A stretch of 64,000 bases of DNA from Casuarina equisetifolia. Lineage: Eukaryota > Streptophyta > Magnoliopsida > Fagales > Casuarinaceae. The notes below the pieces were generated by a model, which ran no database searches, was not told the DNA's origin, and saw only the letters and a program-made list of their open reading frames with translations. Shown piece by piece: positions 37,196-46,349 of the stretch (within the stretch, counting starts at the first letter, position 1; each line of letters opens with the position of its first letter). The translations under genes were made by a program, and so were the position numbers. Location: assembly GCA_028551475.1 (NCBI GenBank), contig CM052358.1, positions 10,399,938-10,463,937 on the forward strand. The letters are read 5' to 3'.

Positions 37196-38451
37196 AAAGG
37201 TCGATATGTGTTGACGACATTTAGCTTGCAAAGGAAATGAAGATGCTGATTTGCCCCGAGGGCCTTGGTTAAGATATCGGCTGGCTGATCCTTGGTTCCA
37301 ACATGTTTGGTCTTGATGAGTCCTCACCGAATCTTTTCTCGAATGAAATGGCAATCTACATCTATGTGTTTGGTCCTCTAATGGACCATAGAGTTGGCTG
37401 CTAGCTCCATGGAGGCCTTGTTATCACAATACAAGGTAACAGGATTGGGAATATCAATTCCCATATCTCCCAAAAGCCCTAATAACTAAATGATCTCACA
37501 TGAGGTGAGCGCCATGGCTCGATACTCTGCCTCAGTGGAAGATAAAGAGACAACTGCTTGTTTCTTGCTTTTCCAAGAAATCAAGGTGTCCCCAAGCATG
37601 ACACAAAATCCAGTGACTGATTTTCTACCAACTTTACATATGGCATAATCAGAATCACAGTAAGCTCTCATATGATATCCCCTTGTGGCGGGGATGAGTA
37701 GGCCTGTACCAGGGCAGCTGTTCAAGTATCTAACCACTCGAATGGCAGCTTCCCAATGGGACTTCTTCGGGGAGTGCATGAATTGTGCTAAGTTGTGAAC
37801 TGCATATGAGATGTCCAGTCTTGTGACGTTGAGATAGTTCAACTTCCCAATGAGCTGTTGATATTTCAAAGGATCTGCTAAGAGAGGATCATCATCACGA
37901 GGGATTGGTGCCCCCTGATCATACTGTGGTGTAGTTAATGAGAGATTGGTGTCCATGGGATTGTCAACTGGTTTGGCTCCCCCAAGCCCAAGCTCATCAA
38001 TCAGCTCCAAGATATACTTACGTTGACTTAACTGAAGCCTTTGAGGATCTTGTAGGACCTCAATCCCAAGATAATACTTGAGATCTCCCAAGTCTTTGAT
38101 ATGAAAAACTGAATGGAGATGCTCCTTGAGCTCACGAATCCCATTAAGATCGCTGCCCGTGATGAGAATGTCGTCAACATAAATGAGAAGGAGTACGATG
38201 AGATTACCTCGACGTCATACAAATAAGGAGGTGTCATGCATGGAATCTTGATATCCAGCTGCGAGAGGGGCATCGGTGAACTTGGCATACCATTGTCGAG
38301 CAGCCTGTTTCAGGCCATATAAAGATTTCTTCAACTTGCAGACTTTCCCACTGTGCTCATGTGGGTCTCCAAGGGGAAGTCGCATATATACATCTTCATG
38401 AAGATCACCCTGTAAGAAGGCATTAGTGATGTCCATCTGATGGATCCCCTA
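37188..38451 (-). pseudogene. copia reverse transcriptase / RNase H region with stops
   Basis: Reading on the minus strand: MDITNAFLQGDL and VCKLKKSLYGLKQAARQW (RT), YVDDI at 38170-38181 (catalytic aspartates intact), DLGDLKYYLGIEV, then the RNase H part SVTGFCVMLGDTLISWKSKK and SSTEAEYRAMA. In-frame stops lie at 38449-38451 (TAG, at a position that is usually Trp), 38215-38217 (TGA), 37486-37488 (TAG, usually Trp), 37378-37380 (TAG) and 37324-37326 (TGA). All are explained by single G-to-A or C-to-T changes in the coding strand. The frame otherwise runs to the PPT. Confidence 0.92.
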
Positions 38452-40044
38452 ATGATTCTGGGCGGCAAGGGATAGAGCGCATCGGATGGTGATGTGCTTG
38501 ACAACAGAAGCAAAGATCTCGTGATAATCGACACCTTCCTTTTGACTATAGCCTTTAGCTACGAGACGAGCCTTGTACCATTCCACTGTGCCATCAGCTT
38601 GATACTTGATCTTATACACCCACTTACACCCAATAGGCTTGCGGCCAGGGGGTAAATCCACAATGTCCCAAGTGTCATTGTCTTCTAAGGCTTTGATTTC
38701 TTGTGTCATGGCTTCTTGCCATCTAGGATTGCCAACAGCCTCATGGTGATAGAGAGGCTCAGTGTCTGCGGAGATGGAGGCAATGAAGTGTTGGGAAGAA
38801 GGAGAAAGATGAGCATAGGAGAGGTAGGAAGAGAGTGGGTAGGTGGAAGAGTCACTCTCAGAGAGATGAATAGTAAGACAAACATAGTCGGTCGACCAAA
38901 GTGGTGGTCGGGTTTCCCGAGTGGATCGTCTGGGAGGTGTAGTAGATGTGGAAGTGGAAGGAAGATCATTCGCCGAGGATGGAAGGTCATCATCAGAAAA
39001 GACATCATAGGAATCGGCGGAGGGTGGTAAAGGAACGAGAGTCCGACTCGATGGTGGAGCGGGAGCGGAAGGTGAAGAGTCAACTGTGGGAGGTAGTGGC
39101 TCAATGGTGGGTTCCGGAGATGGTGGTGCAGGAACCTCAAGATCAGGTGGAGCCAAGGGACCCTGCATGGTAGAATGCATTTTGGGACCTATGTGGGAAA
39201 AAGGGAAGATGTCCTCATAAAATTTGACATCCCGACTCAAAAAACTTTTGGCTTTCGGCATTGTAAAGCCGATAACCCTTTTGACCTTGAGCATATCCCA
39301 TAAAGACACTGGGAATAGCCCATGGGGCAAACTTGTCCTGAGGCCCCACAGTGGTGGCATGACACATGCAACCAAAAACTCTAAGATGTGAGAGGGATGG
39401 TGATTTTTCAAATAATTTTTCAAAAGGAGTGATTCCTTGCAAAACAGAGGAGGGCATCCTATTGATGAGATATGTGGCAGTGAGAATGCACTCGCCCAAA
39501 ATTTTCTGGGCATGGAGCTCTGAAATTTTAGAGCTCGTGCAACATCAAGTAGATGCCGATGCTTACATTCCACAACCCCATTTTGTTGAGGGGTGTGAAC
39601 ACAAGAACTCTCATGGATAATGCCTCGTGATGAGAATAATTGTTTAGTATGAGAGTTGAAAAAATCAGAGGCATTGTCAGATCTAATGCGTCTAACTTCT
39701 AAGCTAAATTGGTTTTTGACCATCAACAGAAATTCCTCCAACCGAGAAAAGGTTTCACTTTTGACTTTCATGAGGAACGTCCATGTTCCACGTGAAAAAT
39801 CATCAACAAGTGTGAGGAAGTATCGGGATCCATCATGATTGGGGATACGATAAGGTCCCCAAACATCAATGTGGATCAGATCAAAAATCCGTTGCGCTGT
39901 GTGGTCGCGCGTAGGAAAAGGATTTCTAGTTTGTTTTGCAAGAGGCCAAACCATACAAGGAGTAGACAAAATATTTTTGCAAGATTTAAATTCATTTAAA
40001 AATTGAAATTTGGCTTGGGACATATGCCCAAGTCTACAATGCTA
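38449..40044 (-). pseudogene. copia GAG-pre-integrase, integrase and start of RT
   Basis: The frame opens after a TAG at 40042-40044, where the family has the Trp of LWHxRLGH. The zinc-binding pre-integrase end RLGHMS is followed by an integrase core with IDVWGPYRIP, FLTLVDDFSRGTWTF, IRSDNASDF and HTPQQNGVVE (D, D, E pattern). Between about 39500 and 39230 the integrase homology moves to another frame ([21 protein letters not shown]) and then returns, so two compensating indels are present. A Pro/Ser-rich linker precedes the RT start (PRWQEAMTQEIKALEDNDTW). Confidence 0.92.
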
Positions 40045-40790
40045 GAGTTGAGAATTTGAAAAATCACACGCTGACAACGTGTTTACAAAAGATAGGCGAG
40101 GCCTCGAATTTAAAGCAACATCATTTTTTCCAGGACATGCTATAAAGAAATAAAGCCCATTGCGCATTCTACCGAGTCCTTTGACTTCACTCGTCAAAAG
40201 GTCCTGAAAGACACAAAAATCGGCATATAGGATGATGCGACAATTATTTTCATGGCAAAGTTTGAAAGTAGACAAAAGATTGAATTTAAAGTCTGGTGAA
40301 TATAGAACATTGTTCAATTTCAGTTGTCTAGAGATATGGGTGTGTCCAGTGTGTGTAGTCAAGGCACTATCACCATTAGAAAATTTAACTTTCCTAGATC
40401 TAGATGCACATGGAACAAGAGAATCTAAGCATTGAATATTAGTAGTAATATGATCACTTGCACCAGAATCAATAATCCAAACTTTTGAGAGGAAAGCGCT
40501 TGTACCTGTGAGATGGGCATGAGCTTCTGAATCATCATGCAGGAATCGAATGAAGCGCTGGTAATCAATCTTGGTGATGAAGACATGATCAGAATCATTG
40601 GCCACTAGGTTGGCTTGAGCGGCAGGTGGAGCGTCACCTTTGTAGTACTTGTGTCCGGGGGGGTACCCATTGAGTTTGTAGCACTTTTTGCGATCATGGC
40701 CATAATTTTTACAATATTCACATTGAGAGCCAGTCAAACGGTAGCATTCCTTCTTCCGATGGCCTTTTTTTCTGCAAAAATCACATTTTT
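40042..40790 (-). pseudogene. copia nucleocapsid (two CCHC knuckles) and aspartic protease
   Basis: Two zinc knuckles in tandem, CDFCRKKGHRKKEC and CEYCKNYGHDRKKC, precede the protease signature WIIDSGASDHI and the downstream NLLST segment. The first knuckle is preceded by an in-frame TAG, so the link to gag is broken. The frame ends at the TAG at 40042-40044. Confidence 0.88.
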
Positions 40791-40808
40791 CGTCCTGCTA
40801 CCCCCTTC

Positions 40809-40887
40809 AAAACGACTTGTCGTTTTGCCTAGCTTTGAGCGAAAACGACACGTCGTTTTGAGTGGCACTAAACGACCTGTCATTTTG
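40809..40887. repeat. Three AAAACGAC-nn-GTCGTTTT palindromes in the element
   Basis: Near-identical inverted repeats with 2-nt centres (TT, AC, CT) at 40809-40826, 40842-40859 and about 40870-40887. They lie between Gag and the nucleocapsid knuckles. Confidence 0.85.
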
Positions 40888-41898
40888 TCAAGATGAAAAC
40901 AACACATTGTTTGGACCGTTTTTAGCTGAAAATGCTGCGTCGTGCACCTCGGGTTGTCGTTCGTTGAAGCCCGTCCTCATAGGTCGATCCGCCGTAAAAG
41001 AGTGCTGACGCGCGTGGGGACCTATTGCGTCGGCTGAATGTTTCGCCGTAACAAAGGTATAATCGCCGGTCATCTTTCCCGATGCATTCCGGCGATATTC
41101 GACCTTGCTGATGATCGCATAGGTCTGAATAATGTCTGAAGGAGGCTGCATAAGCAGAATCTGCTCACTGATTGCAGAATAACCATCGTCGAGACCGTTT
41201 AAGAACTGATAAAAGTTCATCTGAGCTTCGTGGAGCTGCCATGGCCGGTGTTGGAGCACCTCCGGGGAAATTGTCTCCAGAAGAGTGGTGTACTCATCCC
41301 AAAGTTGTCGGAGGCGGCCGAAATAGGTCAAAACGGCCTCTCCCCCTTGTCGGATTCCCCAAATTTCGTGGATGAGGTCGTAAACCCTAGACGGGTTGAC
41401 CTGAGAGTAGTGGGTGTGGAGCTCGGACCACATTTGGGCTGCTTCTCGGGTGTAGATGAGGCCGTCGTGCAGTTCTGCCGAGATGGAGTTGAGAATCCAG
41501 CCACGGCAGAGATCATTGCAACGATCCCAGAGGTGTCGGGTCAGAGAATCGGGTGCCGGCTTTGGGTACGACCCGTCAACAAAAACCAATTTGTTTTTTA
41601 TGGAGAGAGCAATTTTCATCGTTTCGCTCCAAACCGCGTAGTTCGAGCGGCCGGCAAGCTTCGCCGTCACAAGAGCCACCGAATGGGTGTCTCCTATGTG
41701 AAGATAGAACGGATCCAAAGGTTTGGGTGCGATGTTGACCCGTAACAAAGAATCGGATGGAATCGGTGGCGGTGGAGACGGCGTACGAAGGGGGTTTTGC
41801 CCGGAGGTGGTTCTAGGGGTGAATCCGCTTCGTCCGCTGCAATGTGGTGGCACATACGGCGTCTTGCCGTGGGAGCTGCTACCAGTGGGGTCGGCCAT
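40888..41898 (-). CDS. copia Gag (UBN2/Retrotran_gag type)
   Basis: Capsid-like Gag. The likely start is the ATG at 41898 (MADPTGSSSHGK). The open frame extends further upstream to 42132, but that part is the palindrome-rich leader. It contains LAGRSNYAVWSETMKIALS, LWDRCNDLCRGWILNSIS and FYQFLNGLDDGYSAISEQIL, all typical of plant copia Gag. It ends at a stop just before a block of ACGAC palindromes that separates it from the zinc knuckles. Confidence 0.85.
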   Translation of the reverse strand: MADPTGSSSHGKTPYVPPHCSGRSGFTPRTTSGQNPLRTPSPPPPIPSDSLLRVNIAPKPLDPFYLHIGDTHSVALVTAKLAGRSNYAVWSETMKIALSIKNKLVFVDGSYPKPAPDSLTRHLWDRCNDLCRGWILNSISAELHDGLIYTREAAQMWSELHTHYSQVNPSRVYDLIHEIWGIRQGGEAVLTYFGRLRQLWDEYTTLLETISPEVLQHRPWQLHEAQMNFYQFLNGLDDGYSAISEQILLMQPPSDIIQTYAIISKVEYRRNASGKMTGDYTFVTAKHSADAIGPHARQHSFTADRPMRTGFNERQPEVHDAAFSAKNGPNNVLFSS

Positions 41899-41929
41899 CG
41901 GGTTGGGTTCGTCGTCTACGGTGGTGAGA

Positions 41930-42180
41930 CAGAAACGGCGTCGTTCTGTGTAGAATGAATGGAGGACAAAAAATGACAGCGTTCGCGGTGTAGGGCGAAG
42001 TGCGGTCGTTTGGAAGACGGCGTCGTTTCTGTGGGCACAAAAAACGGCATTGTTTGATATGAGCGTCGTTTGCATTATAAGGCAAAGCGACGTCGTATCA
42101 AGAAAGAAGAACGTCACTGCGTTGAGGAGCAAGCGGCGTCGTTTGGGATAAGTGGGAAGAAAAAACGACGTCGTTGAGGT
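41930..42180. repeat. Cluster of ACGNCGTCGTT motifs in the retrotransposon leader
   Basis: At least seven imperfect copies of a CG-rich ACGACGTCGTTT-type motif are spread over 250 bp between the PBS and Gag. Spacing is irregular. They resemble the palindromes at 40809-40887. Confidence 0.75.
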
Positions 42181-42357
42181 TGTCTTCCTAGTTGGGTTTC
42201 TGGTGAGTCAGAAAATATAGAAAAAAGAGAGAGTTTCGTCAGTTCCAGGATAAGGGGGTGAAAAATTGGCAGAAAAGGCCGGAAAAAATAGTAGGAGTTA
42301 AGTGGAAGCGATTTGATAAGGTTTTGAAGGAAAAAACTCAGGATTGGTAACCTGGGC

Positions 42358-42369
42358 GCTTTGATACCA
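42358..42369 (-). other. Primer binding site (initiator tRNA-Met)
   Basis: The minus strand reads TGGTATCAAAGC directly next to the 5' LTR. It differs at one base from the standard plant copia PBS TGGTATCAGAGC. Confidence 0.9.
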
Positions 42370-42700
42370 TGTAAACTGAAGTGTTTGAACACATGGATGA
42401 GAATAAAACTCTGATAAATGGAGAGAAAACTCGTTTACAATGAAATGGGATAAGTTGTTCCCCTTGATAAAATTATGAACATAAAACAAAAGCATTTATA
42501 GACAACATGGAAGAATGAAACCCTAAACCTAAAATCCTTGTCTGGAGGTCCGAGATGTGTCTTCCTGCAGGTTGCGTGCTGCAGGCTGGACGGTGCAGGC
42601 GGCAGCAGAGAAGTCAGGCGCATGCTTCTCTGCTGCCCCTCAGAGCTGGTGACATGGCAGCCACGTGGACGTGGCTGCCACATAGACTCATATCCGAACA
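42370..42700 (-). repeat. 5' LTR of the copia element
   Basis: 331 bp, the partner of 36851-37181. On the plus strand it ends TATCCGAACA and is followed by the GAGGG duplication. Its palindrome at 42655-42680 has the centre GG where the other LTR has CC. Confidence 0.95.
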
Positions 42701-42705
42701 GAGGG
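42701..42705. repeat. Target site duplication GAGGG, right
   Basis: Matches 36846-36850. Confidence 0.9.
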
Positions 42706-43080
42706 CACCTAGCTTAGGTGGGAAACATTATGTGCTTGTTACAGTAGACAATTATTCACGATATACATGGACATTCTTCTTCGACCATAAAAAATGAAAC
42801 ATCTAAAATATTTCATAACTTTTATACAAAAAATAAAATGATAGAAACTTGATAGTTAGGAACATTAAGACGAATCATGGAGGGGAATTGAAAACTGGTT
42901 GTTTGAAAAGTTTTGTTCAAAAGGAGGTATAAATCACAATTTCTCAACACCTCAGCAAAATAGGGTAATAAAAAAGAAATAATAGAGCTTTACGGGAAAT
43001 AGCTATGACTACGTTATGTGAAAATAAATCATCATAATGATTTGTAGTGAGGTTGTGTTACATTCAATTAGAAAAACCAC
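42706..43080 (+). pseudogene. Older copia integrase fragment, right part
   Basis: Continues in frame from 36850 across the insertion: APSLGGKHYVLVTVDNYSRY, then TWTFFFDHKK. After decay and frame shifts come NHGGEL, GGINHNFSTPQQN and MTTLCENK, matching the copia order DHGGEF, GIxHxFSxPxTPQQNG and TMLCEN. The target was therefore itself a retrotransposon on the plus strand. Confidence 0.8.
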
Positions 43081-44135
43081 AGGATCAATTGAATAACTAT
43101 TCGGCCGATGGAAACAGAGGCAGATTCAACTTTATGTCTCTCGACCACAATCACAGAACCAAAGCAATTAAGCATCTACAATGGGGACACTGCTCCTGGT
43201 TACCTTTGTTGGCAAGATTCAATAAAAAAAAAAAAGCATAACCCTGAACCCTCTTTCCTGTCCCTAATAAACTACGCACATGGTTTGTGCTAACAAATCG
43301 TGGCCAGACCCACACAAGCAACATAAGAATCCAAAAACAAAGACAACCAAAATACCCAACAAATTAAATACGTTGATTTCTTGGTTTTCCAAGAAACAAA
43401 ATACTGTGACTATCTCTACTACAGAAACATAATATATGACAACTTAGAAGATTTTGGTATCACATCCATACGTGCCCAGAAAATTAGGTTTGTGTTCTCC
43501 AGAAAAACTCGTCTAACTTATTTGATTACACATTAATATTTTGTGCCTATTAATGTACATATTTTGTGCCTCTCCTTCCTTTTTTTACTAACCTAGAGTT
43601 TTGTGCAAGCATCTTGTTTGTATATACTTCAGAATTTATCAAGATCTTTACACTGTTCAATTATAATTTTTCCTAGCACCCTAGTTTTTCGGAAGACAGC
43701 CTAGTATTCTCTTAACTAAGTCCCTATTTATGTATAATTTCCCTAACAATTAAGTTCTGAGGTTATTTTGTAAGCAAACATTTCAGTGATTGACTCCAAA
43801 GGATTCATTCTAAATAGTTGTAGTCATGACCCAACATTGTACTCTGAATTGTTTTACTTTAGTGGTACCTTCATAGATGACCCTAACTTATAATCCGTAT
43901 TTGTTTTATTTGTTCATATTCACTAAGACTAAAGGCATAATATGACATTTAGATAGCTTTGCAGTTCTGACTCATTGCTAGTGTTTCTTCAAATCATTTG
44001 TCCTTACTGAGTTTAGGGGCTTTGACTCCTCTAATAACTATTTTTCAAGCTTCTAAGTCTTTGATGGGTTCGCTACATGCACATGATGCATTTATGTTAG
44101 TTGTCATGATCTACTCTAATAATGAAATAAAACTT
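43081..44135. other. AT-rich stretch between the older copia remnant and the right direct repeat
   Basis: No coding motif recognised on either strand. It would be the 5' internal part of the large element if the flanking repeats are its LTRs. Confidence 0.4.
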
Positions 44136-44147
44136 ACTCTGATACCA
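44136..44147 (-). other. PBS-like motif next to the right direct repeat
   Basis: The minus strand reads TGGTATCAGAGT, eleven of twelve bases of the tRNA-iMet PBS, two bases before the TGG where homology between the two direct repeats begins. Position and orientation fit the 5' LTR of a minus-strand element. Confidence 0.6.
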
Positions 44148-44149
44148 AA

Positions 44150-46294
44150 TGGAGGTTCTGGTGATTTAACTATCATGGAACGATTCTATACGTAAAATTG
44201 GTGCTGTCTCAAAAAGAGTAAACCTTCAAGCAAATGTTTATGGACAAATTGGTCTTGCATTTCATGGAAGGGAAATTCTTGATGGAAATAGTTTTGAAGC
44301 TCTCCGAACTCTCACCTCGACACCTCTGAACAACTCGAGCATCCCCCGAGAGAACTATCGGAAAGGAAAAATTAAATGTATCCTAGAAAGTACAAGAAAT
44401 TATTCTGGGACGGAGACGATACCCAAAAGGTATCTTAGGGTGATATGATTGTTGAAGAAAATACAAAGCCACGCATTTCTTTGGAAATTGTGAGGAAATG
44501 AACATAATAAATTCATTAGAATAAACTAGAAATTGTATGAAAAGAAGAAAGAAAGTGAGGGACATATTATTACAGAAAATCGAATTCTCCCATCCCATGA
44601 TTTTGACTAATGTCTTTTCAATAAATGTCTTACCAGAGGACAAGCCTTGGTCAGAATCACACTCATTAGTCACATTCATTAGTATAAAAAAAAATAATAA
44701 TAATATATATATATATATTGTTACATGCGTTGAATCCTTCCGGGATCTCACATTTTCAATGGAGATGTATGTTAAATCCATTAGCTGAACCGTTAATGTG
44801 GATCGGAAAGAAGCATTTGTGGAACATTCAAGTATAGACCCAAGTAATTCGAATTGGAAGGAGAAAAAAAATTGTTTTGATGGATTTGCTACTTTTCCCT
44901 ACTTCTAAATCAACTTCAGTTTATGGCGTTGATCAATATTAATTGTTCCATAACAGATTTGTACAAAGAGTAAAGGTTTGGTCATTAATTATATGGAGTT
45001 GAAAATATGGTTTTGTTGTAGAGTGAGACCAGAAAGTCATTGATTTTAGGACCATGTATTTGCAATGTGTTCAGCAGGTACAAAGACTGCATCCCGGCTG
45101 TTGGTCAACTTCAGTTTCTGGCGTTGATCACTATTAATTGTTCCATAACAGATTGGTAAATGGTGATCCATAACAGATGAGTACAAAGAGTAGATGTTTG
45201 GTCATTAATTATACGGAGATGGAAATATCGTTTTTTTTTGCAGAGTAAGACTATAAACTTTGAAGTGTCATAACGACGATGCTGGAATACATTAAACATG
45301 CCAATAGCTCAATCGTTGGTCACTAAAAAAAAAAATTGAAAAAAAAAAAGGAAAGAAAGACGACGTCCGCTTTCCACCTTAGCATTCACAATTTCCTTAG
45401 CATTGGACCACAGCTAAGTCTATGGAGATCCTAAAGGTAAAGTAGGACCCTTCTCCCAACTCTGCAAAAGGACTGATCCTCATTTTGAGCCTTGCATTCG
45501 GTAAAAGGAACTAGTCTGCCAGAAACTCTGAAATAAGAAGCGCCTTCCTGCGTCTTTGCCGAGTCTATGTAACTTGAGTCACATTTCAACATGATGACAG
45601 CCTCCGCAAAGATGCTTACAGTGCCAGGCGCTTTAGTATTTGTCAAAAGAAAGAGAGAGACATAATCAAACAACCTTGCCTGTTTTGACTGCCTCCGTTC
45701 CTCCTGATTTATATCCTTCTGTTTCCTTTGCTCCTTATCACCAATTATTGTCCATTTTATTTTTATCTTCAGCATGCTTTAATATTCCACTTCTGCTGCA
45801 GTCGTTCTACCTTCTTCAAGCAGAATAAGATCAAAAATTGTTTGTTTAATAGGTGATGCTATAAAGATCTAGTTCTGGCAATTAACTTCTAGTCTCGGTT
45901 AAAGTAGGCTGGTTAGAAAGTACAGGCTCTACTCAATCTCCAACGATGTAGGGGTCTGTCGCAATCTCTAGTCCCAAAAGAGTGCTGCGTGCAACGTGTA
46001 CTACACAGCAGGATTTGTAGGAACAAAGCAAAAACAAAAAAAAATTTCGTAGTACCCGAAGAACCTGAATGCCAATTATCACCGATCTTGTCGAATTATA
46101 ATCTTCAAAGGAAGTTGTTCAATGAAGAACATCCTTACCGAGAGAGAAATTATGAAACTTTTGCATTAAAAAAAAAATTACAACGCTTAATAGTTTGTTC
46201 TCAATCAAGCTTAGGAAGAAAAAGAATTGATGGATTACACAGCTTGGTAAATCATCATCCTACTAGTCCCTGTGCCCTAATACTAAAAGTGGCA
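44150..46294. repeat. Right copy of the 2.1-2.3 kb diverged direct repeat (possible 5' LTR)
   Basis: Collinear with 32673-35011 apart from indels. It contains its own internal tandem duplication: the block beginning TTTATGGCGTTGATCAATAT (about 44920) recurs near 45117 with TTGTTCCATAACAGATTGGT and TTGGTCATTAATTATACGGA; the left copy has one. It also has an (AT)n tract near 44700-44718. Homology ends about 55 bp before the stop codon of the downstream SPL gene. Confidence 0.65.
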
Positions 46295-46349
46295 ATGAGA
46301 TAACTGCTTAAGATAACCAAAAAACAAAAATAGATACATATATATCAGA

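Larger units (their letters stand above)
36851..42700 (-). mobile_element. Ty1/copia LTR retrotransposon, complete structure, coding region disabled
   Basis: A 5,850-bp element bounded by 331-bp LTRs (36851-37181 and 42370-42700) with TG...CA ends and GAGGG target duplications. On the minus strand the order is 5' LTR, PBS, a long leader, gag, two CCHC knuckles, protease, integrase, reverse transcriptase, RNase H, PPT and 3' LTR, which is the copia order. I counted about 15 differences between the LTRs (about 4.5%), mostly transitions, so the insertion is fairly recent but not new. The polyprotein carries several in-frame stops and a frame-shifted integrase segment, so the copy cannot be autonomous. 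It sits inside an older copia integrase remnant of opposite orientation. Confidence 0.97.

Noticed and set aside
38701..39173. Plus-strand frames across the copia linker
   Set aside because: Antisense shadows of the Pro/Ser-rich region of the polyprotein.
41230..41745. 171-codon plus-strand frame
   Set aside because: Antisense shadow of Gag.
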